The notes under the pieces were generated by a model, which saw nothing but the letters and a program-made list of their open reading frames with translations, searched no databases and was not told where the DNA came from. 64,000 bases of DNA, taken from contig NZ_JAHUZG010000009.1 of NCBI RefSeq assembly GCF_019218285.1, positions 31,685 to 95,684 of the forward strand. Direction: 5' to 3'. Numbering within the stretch: position 1 is the stretch's first letter; every line of letters starts with the position of its first letter. Of the stretch, positions 8,784 to 16,640 are shown piece by piece. Both the position numbers and the translations under genes were made by a program. This stretch comes from Antarctobacter sediminis (GTDB lineage Bacteria > Pseudomonadota > Alphaproteobacteria > Rhodobacterales > Rhodobacteraceae).

Positions 8784-9262
8784 CGTTCGAAACCGACCTC
8801 GCCGCCGCCCAAACGCCCGATGCCGCATGGCTGGCGCTGCAACAGCTTGTGCAATCCACCGTCGGCGCGAAACTCTTTACCATCATGACCATCGACATGC
8901 AGGCGATGCTGGCCCGGCGCGCCTATAGCAGCGATCCGGTCAACTATCCCGCCGCCGGGACCAAACCGATCACCCCCAACCGCTGGCTGGATCATGTCCA
9001 CGGGCAGGGCCAGACCTTTGTCGCCAACACGCTGGCCGAAATCGATACCGTCTTTCCCGATGCCGAACTGATCGGCAAACTGGGCTGCGGTTCGGTCATC
9101 AACCTGCCGATCCGGGACGAGGGCAAGCTGGTGGCCACCATGAACATCCTGCATGAGGAACAGCACTACACGCCCGACCGCGTGACCGTCACCGAGGAAA
9201 CGCTGGCCGGCCCGGCACAGGCCGCCTACGTCAAGGCGCGCTCACTCGGCCGGCTGCTCTGA
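8780..9262 (+). CDS. Small GAF-domain protein
   Basis: 160 aa. ATG at 8780 overlaps the deacetylase stop (ATGA). The protein is a single GAF-like domain (LVQSTVGAKLFTIMTID ... GKLGCGSVINLPIRDEGKLVATMNILHEE ... YTPDRV) with no attached output domain, like stand-alone GAF proteins found next to catabolic transport operons. Role unknown: a small-molecule sensor, or an enzyme of the free-methionine-sulfoxide-reductase-like GAF group, although I see no clear cysteine triad (only one Cys, in KLGCGS). Its last 21 nt overlap the end of the convergent XRE-cupin gene. Confidence 0.82.
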   Translation: MTFETDLAAAQTPDAAWLALQQLVQSTVGAKLFTIMTIDMQAMLARRAYSSDPVNYPAAGTKPITPNRWLDHVHGQGQTFVANTLAEIDTVFPDAELIGKLGCGSVINLPIRDEGKLVATMNILHEEQHYTPDRVTVTEETLAGPAQAAYVKARSLGRLL

Positions 9263-9838
9263 TACCCCCCGGTCCCCGAACAGGTCGATCGTGCCGGTCC
9301 ACAGCACCTGCGCGGTCTCTTCGTAGGGGTTGGCCCATGCGTGATCGCGGGTGGAATCGTAATGCGCGCTGTCTCCGGCGGCCAGTTCCATCCGCTGACC
9401 GTCCAGCGTGAACTCCAGCCGCCCGGACAAGACGTAAAAGGTTTCCTCGCCGCCATGTCCCGTCGATTCAGACCGGTAACCGGGGTCGATGGTCATGACG
9501 AAACAGGACAGCTCCGATCCCGGGAACACCGCACCCAGCCGTTCATAGCGCACCAGCGTCGACCCCAGCAGGAACTGCGGCCTCTCGCCCGCCCGGGTGA
9601 TACAATCGGCGGGCTGCGGCTTGCCGACAAAGGCGTCGATCCCCACCCCCAGCGCCGCCGCGATCCGCGACAGCGTGGTCAGCGTGGGCGTCGCCTTGTC
9701 CCGCTCGATCAGGCTCAGATAGCCGGTGGAAATCCCCGCCGCCTCCGACACTTCCTGCAAGGTCAGGTCCAGCTTTTGCCGCCGCGCCCGGATCATGTTG
9801 CCGATCCACATCTCGGTGCTTTCGGTTCCCGCGTCCAA
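9242..9838 (-). CDS. XRE-family regulator with C-terminal cupin sensor domain
   Basis: 198 aa. An N-terminal helix-turn-helix (residues about 12-70, LTLQEVSEAAGISTGYLSLI and TPTLTTLSRIAAALGVGIDA) is followed by a linker and a cupin_2 barrel (GHGGEETFYVLSGRLEFTLD, AAGDSAHYDSTRDHAWANP). This PuuR-like architecture senses a small molecule, often an amine or amino acid. Start: a TTG at 9838 with AGGAGG 7 nt upstream; the first in-frame ATG (9811) lies just before the HTH and lacks such a site. It is on the same strand as, and 60 nt after, the dpp-type ATPase gene and may be the last gene of that operon. It is a second candidate for the regional operator, after the IclR protein. Confidence 0.9.
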   Translation of the reverse strand: MDAGTESTEMWIGNMIRARRQKLDLTLQEVSEAAGISTGYLSLIERDKATPTLTTLSRIAAALGVGIDAFVGKPQPADCITRAGERPQFLLGSTLVRYERLGAVFPGSELSCFVMTIDPGYRSESTGHGGEETFYVLSGRLEFTLDGQRMELAAGDSAHYDSTRDHAWANPYEETAQVLWTGTIDLFGDRGVSEQPAE

Positions 9839-9898
9839 CCTCTGTCCTCCTGACCTGCTGTCACCATGGCACGACAGGGCAGCCGCCGAAAGATCGCG

Positions 9899-10657
9899 TT
9901 ACCCCGCACGGCGTGTCCTGTCCCCTGCCCCAAGGCTGGCCGCGTACAAATCGCGCGCATAAGCCTGCCGGAACCCGCCGCTGCGCAGCACCGAAACATC
10001 CGCCTCTTCGACCAACCCGCCCTTGTGCAGCACGCCCAGCCGGTCACAAAGGAAACTGACCACCGGCAAGGCGTGGGTCACAAGGACATAAGTCAGCCCG
10101 CGCTCTTCGCGCAGCCGCACCAGCAGGTTCAGGATCTCGGCCTGTACGCTGACGTCCAGCGCGCTGGTCGGTTCGTCCAGCAACAACAGCTTGGGGTCCA
10201 GCATCAGCGCCCGCGCAATCGCCACCCGCTGCCGCTGGCCACCGGACAACTGGTGCGGAAAGCGGAAGCGGTATCGCGGGTCCAGCCCCACGTCGCGCAT
10301 CATCCCCACCACACGGTCGGCATGGTCGCCAATACCGTGAATGCGCAGCGGCTCGGACAGGGTGGCATCCACCGTCCGGCGCGGATGCAGAGAGGCGAAA
10401 GGATCCTGAAACACCATCTGGCAATGACGGGCAAAAGCCCCCTGCCCCATCGCGGCGCGTGGCGCGCCATCAACCTCGATTGTCCCGCGCCAGTCGCTGG
10501 CCATGCCCACGACCGCACGCAGGATCGTCGATTTCCCCGAACCGCTTTCCCCGACCAGGGCATAGCTTTCGCCCTGCCCCACCCGGATCGACACGTCCCT
10601 AACCACGTCCTTGGTGCCATAGCGGACAAAGAGGTTCTCGATGTTCAGCGCGTTCAT
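9899..10657 (-). CDS. Peptide/opine ABC transporter ATP-binding protein (DppF type), system 1
   Basis: 252 aa from the ATG at 10657, which overlaps the stop of the preceding ATPase (ATGA). Walker [11 protein letters not shown]-loop, signature [19 protein letters not shown], Walker B LLLDEPTSALDVSVQ and switch His in VTHAL are complete. The frame is open further upstream, but that part overlaps the DppD-type gene and is not family-like. Last of the four importer genes dppB-C-D-F read leftward from 13447. Confidence 0.93.
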   Translation of the reverse strand: MNALNIENLFVRYGTKDVVRDVSIRVGQGESYALVGESGSGKSTILRAVVGMASDWRGTIEVDGAPRAAMGQGAFARHCQMVFQDPFASLHPRRTVDATLSEPLRIHGIGDHADRVVGMMRDVGLDPRYRFRFPHQLSGGQRQRVAIARALMLDPKLLLLDEPTSALDVSVQAEILNLLVRLREERGLTYVLVTHALPVVSFLCDRLGVLHKGGLVEEADVSVLRSGGFRQAYARDLYAASLGAGDRTRRAG

Positions 10658-11487
10658 GTACCCATCCCCGCCGCCCGGTCCATGACCGGCAGAAAGCGCC
10701 GCGTCTCGTTCATGCGCGGCACCGAGTCCAACAGCCCGCGCGTATAGGGATGCTGCGCCGATTGCAGCGCCCCGGCCTGCAACTCCTCGACCACCTTGCC
10801 CCGGTTCATCACCAGAACCCGGTCGCAATAGCGCGCCACAAGGTCCAGATCATGACTGATCAGGATCAGCCCCATGCCGTTCTCGGCGATCATTTCCTCG
10901 ATCAAGTCCAGAACCTGCGCCTGCACGCTGACGTCCAGCGCGCTGGTCGGCTCATCCGCGATCAGGATGTCCGGTTTCGGGATCAGCATCATTGCGATCA
11001 TGACCCGCTGGCCCATCCCGCCCGACACTTCGTGCGGATACAGGCGCATGACATGTTCGGGATCGTGGATGCGCACCTTTTCCAGCATGTCCAGCACCCG
11101 CGCCCGCACCGCGCGGCGCGGGATGCGTTCATGCACCCGCAGCGCCTCGGCGATCTGGTCGCCCACGGTCATCACCGGGTTCAGCGAATAGCGCGGGTCC
11201 TGCATCACCATGCTGATCCGCGCGCCCCGAACCGCCCGCATCTGCCGGTCGCTCATCGCCATCATGTCCTGCCCGTCGAACCGCAGGTGATCCACGCTGA
11301 CCTTGGCCGGCGGGCGCAACAGCCGCAGGATCGACCGCCCCGTCAGCGACTTGCCCGACCCGCTTTCGCCCACGATGCCCAGCCGTTCACGCCCAAGGTC
11401 AAAGGACACGCCCCGCACCACATCGACCGGGCCGCGCGGGCCGGGAAAGCTCACCCGAAGGTTCTTCAACTCCAACAGCGGCGGCAT
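10654..11487 (-). CDS. Peptide/opine ABC transporter ATP-binding protein (DppD type), system 1
   Basis: 277 aa from the ATG at 11487 (TGATG overlap with the permease stop). Walker [12 protein letters not shown], signature SGGMGQRVMIAMMLIPKP and Walker B ILIADEPTSALDVSVQ are typical of DppD/OppD subunits. Compared with the usual 320-330 aa it is short: it lacks most of the C-terminal oligopeptide/Fe-S-type extension with its cysteines, ending soon after TRGLLDSVPRMNETRRFLPV. It works with the DppF-type ATPase next to it. Confidence 0.92.
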   Translation of the reverse strand: MPPLLELKNLRVSFPGPRGPVDVVRGVSFDLGRERLGIVGESGSGKSLTGRSILRLLRPPAKVSVDHLRFDGQDMMAMSDRQMRAVRGARISMVMQDPRYSLNPVMTVGDQIAEALRVHERIPRRAVRARVLDMLEKVRIHDPEHVMRLYPHEVSGGMGQRVMIAMMLIPKPDILIADEPTSALDVSVQAQVLDLIEEMIAENGMGLILISHDLDLVARYCDRVLVMNRGKVVEELQAGALQSAQHPYTRGLLDSVPRMNETRRFLPVMDRAAGMGT

Positions 11488-12389
11488 CAGCGGCCCTCCC
11501 TCTGCTTTGGGTCCAGCACGTCGCGCAGCCCATCGCCCAGGAAGCAAAAGCCCAGCGACACGATGATGATGGCAAAGCCCGGCATCGTCGCCACCCACCA
11601 CTGATCCAGGATGAACGACCGCCCGCGCGAGATCATCGCCCCCCACTCCGGCAAGGGCGGCTGCGCACCAAGGCCCAGAAAGCCCAATCCGGCGGCGGTC
11701 AGGATGATCCCCGCCATGTCCAGCGTCACCCGGATGATCGTCGACGACAGGCACAGGGGCACCACGTGCAGCCCGATCACCCGCAGATGTGACGCCCCTT
11801 GCAGGCGCACGGCGGCGATGAACTCGGCATTCCTGAAGGTCAGCGTCTCGGCCCGGGCGATCCGCGCATAGGCGGGCCATGCCGTCACCGCGATGGCGAT
11901 GATCGCATTCTGCAACCCCGCCCCCAAGGCCGCGACAAAGGCCAGCGCCATGATCAGTTTCGGCAAGGACAGAAAGACATCCGTCAGCGCCATCAGCACC
12001 CGGTCCACCCAGCCGCCGAAATAGCCCGCCACCGCCCCGATCAACAGCCCCAGCGGGGCCGAGATCAGCGCCACCATGACCACGATCACCAGAGTGATCC
12101 GCGCACCGTACAGGATGCGGCTGTAAATATCCCGGCCCAGCTCATCCGTGCCCAGCCAGTGCTCGGCCGAGGGCGGCAACAGTCGCGACCCAAGGTCCTG
12201 CCCCACCGGCGAATAAGGCGCCAGCCAAGGCGCGAACACCGCGACAAAGACCAGGGCCCCGATGATCACCGCCCCCAGCATCGCCAGGGGGTTCCTCGCA
12301 AAGGCCCGCGCGATGGACCACAGCTGCCCCGCCTGCGCCTGAAGCCGCGACGCAGGCGCATCATCCGTCAACCAATCCAGCACAGACAT
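11487..12389 (-). CDS. Peptide/opine ABC transporter permease (DppC type), system 1
   Basis: 300 aa inner-membrane permease. N-terminal OppC_N segment (ARNPLAMLGAVIIGALVFVA), the periplasmic LGTDELGRDIYSRILYGARI signature and an EAA loop (ETLTFRNAEFIAAVRLQGAS) are diagnostic of DppC/OppC. TGATG overlaps on both sides couple it to the DppB- and DppD-type genes. Confidence 0.94.
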   Translation of the reverse strand: MSVLDWLTDDAPASRLQAQAGQLWSIARAFARNPLAMLGAVIIGALVFVAVFAPWLAPYSPVGQDLGSRLLPPSAEHWLGTDELGRDIYSRILYGARITLVIVVMVALISAPLGLLIGAVAGYFGGWVDRVLMALTDVFLSLPKLIMALAFVAALGAGLQNAIIAIAVTAWPAYARIARAETLTFRNAEFIAAVRLQGASHLRVIGLHVVPLCLSSTIIRVTLDMAGIILTAAGLGFLGLGAQPPLPEWGAMISRGRSFILDQWWVATMPGFAIIIVSLGFCFLGDGLRDVLDPKQREGR

Positions 12390-13447
12390 CAGCGGCTCCT
12401 CGGGTCAAAGACGCGGTACAACAGGTCCGACAGCCGGTTGATCACGATGAACACCGTCCCGATCAGGATCGTCGCGCCCAGAACCGCCGCCATATCCGCG
12501 CGCAACAGCGCCGTGGTCAGGTAGTTGCCGATCCCGGGCCAGCTGAACACGATCTCGACCATGACCGACCCTTCCAGCAGCACCGCATAGCTGAGGCCGA
12601 TCACCGTCACCAATTGCACCCGGATCGGGTAAAACGCGTGTTTCCAGATCACCGCCCGCTCGCTCACGCCTTTGACGCGCGCCGTGGTCACGAACTCCTG
12701 CGCCAGTTGATCCAGCATGAAACTGCGCGTCATCCGCGCGATATAGGCAAGGCTGAAGAACCCAAGGATCGCGGCGGGCAGGATCAGATGCGACACCGCG
12801 TTGGCAAAGATCGTCCAATCCCCGGCCAATAGCGCATCCACTGTCAACAGCCCCGTCACCGTGGGCACCATGCCGTCATAGAAAATGTCGATCCGTCCCG
12901 GCCCCGCGACCCAGCCGAGGCCCGCATAGAACACCGCCAGCCCCACAAGCCCCATCCAGAAGGCAGGCACCGAATAGCCCAGCAGCCCCAGCACCCGGAT
13001 CACCTGATCCAGCCAGCTGCCAGCCCGCGCCGCGGCGATCACGCCCATCGGCACGCCCAGCAGGACGCCGATCAGGATGCCCGCCGTCGCCATTTCCACC
13101 GTCGCCGGAAAGAACCGCGCCAGATCCTCGACCACCGGCCGCCCGGTAGTCAGCGACACGCCCAGATCGCCGGTCAGAACGTCCCGCACATAAATGCCGA
13201 ATTGCACCAGCAAAGGGCGGTCCAGACCCAGCGCCAGCCGCGTCGCCTCATATACCTCTTGCGTGGCCCGGTCGCCCACCACGGCCACGACCGGATCAAT
13301 CGGAACGACCCGTCCGATGAAAAACGTGATCGCCAGAAGCCCAAGAAAGGTCAGCCCGGTGACCAGAAGGAATCGCGCAAGTCCCGCGGCCAGAATTCCG
13401 GCGCGGGTGGTCACGGAATGGGCAGGTTCGGACAAATGCCCCGACAA
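12389..13447 (-). CDS. Peptide/opine ABC transporter permease (DppB type), system 1
   Basis: 352 aa. DppB/OppB-type permease: N-terminal helix (FLLVTGLTFLGLLAITFFIG), LDRPLLVQFGIYVRDVLTGD, GVPMGVIAAARAGSWLDQVI and the final VEIVFSWPGIGNYLTTALLR. Start: TTG at 13447, with AAGGGAG about 9 nt upstream; there is no in-frame ATG near it. First gene of the leftward importer operon. The divergent binding-protein gene at 13631 completes the system; the 183-bp gap carries an operator (13491) and an A/T palindrome (13532). Confidence 0.92.
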   Translation of the reverse strand: MSGHLSEPAHSVTTRAGILAAGLARFLLVTGLTFLGLLAITFFIGRVVPIDPVVAVVGDRATQEVYEATRLALGLDRPLLVQFGIYVRDVLTGDLGVSLTTGRPVVEDLARFFPATVEMATAGILIGVLLGVPMGVIAAARAGSWLDQVIRVLGLLGYSVPAFWMGLVGLAVFYAGLGWVAGPGRIDIFYDGMVPTVTGLLTVDALLAGDWTIFANAVSHLILPAAILGFFSLAYIARMTRSFMLDQLAQEFVTTARVKGVSERAVIWKHAFYPIRVQLVTVIGLSYAVLLEGSVMVEIVFSWPGIGNYLTTALLRADMAAVLGATILIGTVFIVINRLSDLLYRVFDPRSR

Positions 13448-13490
13448 AACGGCAATCTCCCTTGGTTAGCTCCGCAGAATGTACGCATTA

Positions 13491-13504
13491 CGAACAAAAG
13501 TTCT
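13491..13504. promoter_or_regulatory. Regional operator variant (CGAACAAAAGTTCT)
   Basis: Copy of the shared element in the divergent gap between the dpp-type permease operon (start 13447, minus) and its binding protein (start 13631, plus), preceded by GCATTA as in other copies. It could control both directions. Confidence 0.6.
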
Positions 13505-13531
13505 TCCCATGTAAAGATCAATCTGCTTACA

Positions 13532-13546
13532 GTAAAAATATTTTAC
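13532..13546. promoter_or_regulatory. A/T-rich palindrome GTAAAA-ATA-TTTTAC, copy 2
   Basis: Perfect 6-bp arms around ATA, 28 bp beyond the operator at 13491 and 84 bp before the binding-protein ATG. The copy at 44066 has the same order (operator, A/T palindrome, binding protein) with similar spacing. Confidence 0.4.
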
Positions 13547-13630
13547 GACACCCGGCACAGGCCGGTCACGTGAAACCGTAAAAACCGCGCGCCAATGCGC
13601 GGCACATAACGTTCAACAGGAGGTCATCCC

Positions 13631-15220
13631 ATGAAGACACCCCTCAGACTCGTCGCGGCAGCCCTGACCGGCTTTGCCCTGATGGGCGCCCCCGCCCAGG
13701 CGGACACGCCGCCCAATGTGCTTGTCGTGGCACAAAACATCGACGACATCGTCGCGCTGGACCCGGCGCAAGCCTATGAATTCACCTCGTCGGAATACAT
13801 GGCCAATGTCTATGACCGGCTTGTGCAATACGATGCCGAGGATACGACCAAGCTGGTCGGCGGTCTTGCCGAGTCGTGGGAGATCGACGCGGAAAACCGC
13901 ACCATCACCTTTACCCTGCGCGATGGTGTCAGCTTTCATTCCGGCAATGCGCTCAGCGCCGCCGATGTGATCTACAGCTTCAAGCGCGTCGTCGCGCTGA
14001 ACAAGAACCCGGCCTTTATCCTGACGCAGCTGGGCTGGACCGCCGAAAACATCCAAGACATGGTGTCCGGCGACGGCAAGACCGTCACGCTGAAATACGC
14101 GGGTGATTTTTCTCCGGCTTTCGTGATGAACGTGCTGGCGGCCCGCCCTGCCTCGATTGTCGATAGTCAACTTGTCATGGCCAATGAGGTCGACGGCGAC
14201 ATGGGCAACGCCTGGCTGAACACGAATTCGGCGGGCTCCGGTGCCTTCTCGATGCAGATGTACCGCCCGGCCGAAATGCTGCGGCTGGTGGCGAACCCCG
14301 ATTACTACAAGGGCGCGCCGAAGATGCAGCAGATCATCATCCGCCACGTGGCCGAGGCCGCGACCCAGCAGCTTTTGCTGGAACAGGGCGATGTGGACAT
14401 CGCGCGCAACATGACGCCGGAACAGATCGCCGCCCTGCCCGAGGACGGGTTCAAGGTTGGCGTTTATCCGCAGGCGGCGATCCACTTTATCTCGTTCAAC
14501 CAAAAAGTCCCTGCCCTTCAGCATGAGGCCCTCTGGGAAGCATCGCGTTACCTGATCGACTACAAGGGTCTGACCGACACGCTGCTGAAAGGTCAGATGG
14601 ACGTGCATCAGGCATTCTGGCCCAAGGGCTTCCCCGGCGCGTTGGAGGATACGCCGTTCTCCTATGACCCGGAAAAGGCCAAGCAGATCCTCGCGGATGC
14701 CGGTGTCGAGTTGCCGATCAACGTGGAAATGGACGTGTTCAACTTTGCGCCCTTCACCGATGTAGCGCAGTCGATCCAGGCCAGCTTTGCCGAGGCAGAC
14801 ATCAATTTCGATATCGTTCCCGGAACGACCGCTGCGATCATCACCAAGTACCGCGCCCGCGAACATGAGGCGATCATGTTGTACTGGGGTCCGGACTTCA
14901 ACGATCCGCATTCGAACGCCAAGGCCTTTGCCTACAACAAGGACAATTCGGACGACGGTTATGCCTCGACGACCACATGGCGCAACGCCTGGGCGGTCAG
15001 CAAGGAAATGAACGAACGCACGATGGCGGCCCTGACCGAAAGCGATCCTGCCAAGCGTGAAGAGATGTACCTGAGCCTGCAAAAAGACGTTCAGGCCAAG
15101 GCACCGTTCGTCATCATGTTCCAGGCAACGCTTCAGGTTGGCATGGATGCTGATGTCGACGGCTACGTCCACGGCGCAAGTTCGGATCTGGTGTTCTATC
15201 GGCTCGTCGAAAAGAACTGA
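13631..15220 (+). CDS. Family-5 (peptide/opine type) ABC transporter solute-binding protein, system 1
   Basis: 529 aa periplasmic protein. ATG at 13631 has AGGAGG 9 nt upstream and starts a Sec signal (LRLVAAALTGFALMGAPAQA). Family-5 hallmarks: NIDDIVALDPAQAYEFTSSE, ITFTLRDGVSFHSGNALSAA, VIYSFKRV and the C-terminal YWGPDFNDPHSNAKAFAYNK. Divergent from the dppBCDF-type genes, and a strong terminator follows at 15246-15273. The ligand is unknown; the neighbouring FAD/DAO oxidases make an opine, N-methyl or dipeptide ligand plausible. Confidence 0.94.
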   Translation: MKTPLRLVAAALTGFALMGAPAQADTPPNVLVVAQNIDDIVALDPAQAYEFTSSEYMANVYDRLVQYDAEDTTKLVGGLAESWEIDAENRTITFTLRDGVSFHSGNALSAADVIYSFKRVVALNKNPAFILTQLGWTAENIQDMVSGDGKTVTLKYAGDFSPAFVMNVLAARPASIVDSQLVMANEVDGDMGNAWLNTNSAGSGAFSMQMYRPAEMLRLVANPDYYKGAPKMQQIIIRHVAEAATQQLLLEQGDVDIARNMTPEQIAALPEDGFKVGVYPQAAIHFISFNQKVPALQHEALWEASRYLIDYKGLTDTLLKGQMDVHQAFWPKGFPGALEDTPFSYDPEKAKQILADAGVELPINVEMDVFNFAPFTDVAQSIQASFAEADINFDIVPGTTAAIITKYRAREHEAIMLYWGPDFNDPHSNAKAFAYNKDNSDDGYASTTTWRNAWAVSKEMNERTMAALTESDPAKREEMYLSLQKDVQAKAPFVIMFQATLQVGMDADVDGYVHGASSDLVFYRLVEKN

Positions 15221-15245
15221 GCTTTAACATAGCGAACGCCCTGTT

Positions 15246-15273
15246 AACCGCGGTCTTCGGGCCGCGGTTTTTT
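15246..15273 (+). terminator. Rho-independent terminator of the binding-protein gene
   Basis: AACCGCGG-TCTTCGGG-CCGCGGTT: a perfect 8-bp stem followed directly by further Ts, 25 nt after the stop at 15220. It separates this gene from the convergent repC, whose stop codon it touches. Confidence 0.85.
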
Positions 15274-16448
15274 CATGCGGGTCTGGCATCGGGTCGGTTG
15301 ACAGCTGTCAACAGGGCCAGAACCATCGGCAATGGTGTGAACAGATGCGCGCGTGCCTTCATCGACAAATGCCGCAGATAGGCACCGGGCGACCGGATCC
15401 TGTCAAAGCGTTGCAGGATACAGGCCACCGTGGTCGCCGCCTGTTCCGGCCCCATGGCCTCACAGGCATCGGCCCAGGTTTCGGTCTTTATCCCCATCAT
15501 CGCAGCCGCCATCTGTGCCGCCCGGGTAAACCGGTTCCAATCGCGTAATCCCTCGGGATCATAGCTCTGCACTTCTGGGCAAGCCTCCCCGATCAGGCCA
15601 AGCGTCAACGCAGGCGGTTTCACCTTCTCGCGGGTCTTGGGTTCAGAAGTATCGGTATCTTTATTTGAATTATTATGGTGCCGCTCATTTTCGCGGGCAC
15701 TGGCGCTCAGATCTTCTGTTGGCCTCGGCAAAAGCGGCTGTTCCTCGGGCTCCGGGCGCGGCAGCCGTGTGTGCAGGTCATCCCGCAGACAGGTCAATTC
15801 GGCATACAATTCGCCAAGCACGTCCGTCCGGGGTTTGCGCCGCAGGACGCGCTGAGCAAGGATCAGCCGGTCGGCGATTTCGTCGCCGTCCATCTTCACA
15901 AGCGTGGCCAGTCCGGTCACGTCGCGCAGCAACAGAACACAGGACTCGCGCAGCAGTTTCAGGTGCTCGGCGGCATCCTCCGCCGCGCGGGCGGCCTGGG
16001 CGATCTCCTCGGCCTTGTGCAGCAGCGGCGTCAGGTCAAAGCCAAAGGCCCGCCGGATGGCACCGCTACGGTCGCGGCGCGCATAGCGTTTTCCGTTCGG
16101 GCTGTCGTGACGGGCGATCACACCGGATTGGACCAGCTTGGCGATATGCCGGCGCAGCGTGCTTTCGGGCATGCCGTGGGCGCGTGCAGAAAGCGTGGCG
16201 TTCGAGGGAAAGACGATCAACCCGCCGTCGGGGTCAAGCGCGTCCTCGGGTAGGAAGGTCAGCAGGGCGTTCAGCACCACCAGATCCCGGTCGCCCAGAC
16301 CATAGGCCTGCCGTGCGGTGGTGAGATCGCGAAAAACCTGCCATTTGGGCACAGCCGTCCGGTCCGTGGCGGCGCGATCAAGCGCCTCCAACAGTTGGCC
16401 AGCCGTGACCGGCCCACGCCCGAAGGGCGTCAGTGTCACTTGTTCCAT
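15273..16448 (-). CDS. repC: Plasmid replication initiator RepC
   Basis: 391 aa. The N-terminal signature TPFGRGPVTAGQLLEALDRA, the central DLVVLNALLTFLPEDALDPD and the winged-helix part ARAHGMPESTLRRHIAKLVQ, followed by NGKRYARRDRSG and RRAFGFDLTPL, identify RepC of repABC replicons. RepC binds the origin, which in this family lies inside repC itself, in the A/T-richer middle (about 15640-15720 here, encoding NERHHNNSNKDTDTSE). The ATG at 16448 was chosen over an upstream TTG (16511) because TPFG normally follows within about ten residues. Last gene of repABC; a parS-type palindrome lies in its final codons (15297) and the ctRNA gene is upstream. Confidence 0.96.
   Translation of the reverse strand: MEQVTLTPFGRGPVTAGQLLEALDRAATDRTAVPKWQVFRDLTTARQAYGLGDRDLVVLNALLTFLPEDALDPDGGLIVFPSNATLSARAHGMPESTLRRHIAKLVQSGVIARHDSPNGKRYARRDRSGAIRRAFGFDLTPLLHKAEEIAQAARAAEDAAEHLKLLRESCVLLLRDVTGLATLVKMDGDEIADRLILAQRVLRRKPRTDVLGELYAELTCLRDDLHTRLPRPEPEEQPLLPRPTEDLSASARENERHHNNSNKDTDTSEPKTREKVKPPALTLGLIGEACPEVQSYDPEGLRDWNRFTRAAQMAAAMMGIKTETWADACEAMGPEQAATTVACILQRFDRIRSPGAYLRHLSMKARAHLFTPLPMVLALLTAVNRPDARPA
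15297..15312. promoter_or_regulatory. parS-type palindrome GTTGACAGCTGTCAAC, copy 1 (in the 3' end of repC)
   Basis: A perfect 16-bp palindrome that fits the GTTNNNNGCNNNNAAC consensus known for parS sites of repABC replicons, inside the last codons of repC (encoding LTAVN). An identical copy lies exactly 1200 bp away at 16497. RepB should bind it for partition. Confidence 0.8.
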
Positions 16449-16496
16449 TAAATTTTCACGGGGCAAAGATTTCCCGCCCGGTTTCACGAAACCGCC

Positions 16497-16512
16497 GTTG
16501 ACAGCTGTCAAC
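16497..16512. promoter_or_regulatory. parS-type palindrome GTTGACAGCTGTCAAC, copy 2 (repB-repC gap)
   Basis: Identical to the copy at 15297 and located upstream of repC. Its TTGACA can double as the -35 box of the antisense RNA promoter, so RepB binding may also affect ctRNA synthesis; the second point is inference. Confidence 0.8.
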
Positions 16513-16527
16513 TATAGGGGCTACCTT
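16498..16527 (+). promoter_or_regulatory. Predicted ctRNA promoter
   Basis: TTGACA (16498-16503) and TACCTT (16522-16527) with an 18-bp spacer, on the strand opposite to repABC. The -35 box is perfect, the -10 box weak. It would start an RNA of about 50 nt that ends at the terminator hairpin 16548-16584. Confidence 0.55.
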
Positions 16528-16533
16528 GAGATT

Positions 16534-16584
16534 GCTACATAACAGGGAAGCCTTCCGGAATGCGTTCTGGGGGGCTTTTCTTTT
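16534..16584 (+). ncRNA. repABC counter-transcribed antisense RNA (ctRNA, incompatibility RNA)
   Basis: Between repB and repC, antisense to the leader of repC. Its 3' half is a 13-bp stem (AAGCCTTCCGGAA / TTCTGGGGGGCTT, loop TGCG, 16548-16577) followed by TTCTTTTG, a classic intrinsic terminator. Three pairs are G-U wobbles on this strand and would be A-C mismatches on the other, so the hairpin is made for the plus-strand RNA. In repABC plasmids this RNA lowers RepC expression and sets copy number and incompatibility. The 5' end is estimated from the predicted promoter. Confidence 0.75.
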
Positions 16585-16640
16585 GTCTCCTTGCCGGGTC
16601 GTGCCTCCTGTATCCTTGTTGTTTTCTGCTCGCCGGTCGC

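Noticed and set aside
16449..16511. Upstream TTG start for RepC (21 extra residues)
   Set aside because: It would begin inside the parS-type palindrome and place TPFG too far from the N terminus compared with RepC proteins.
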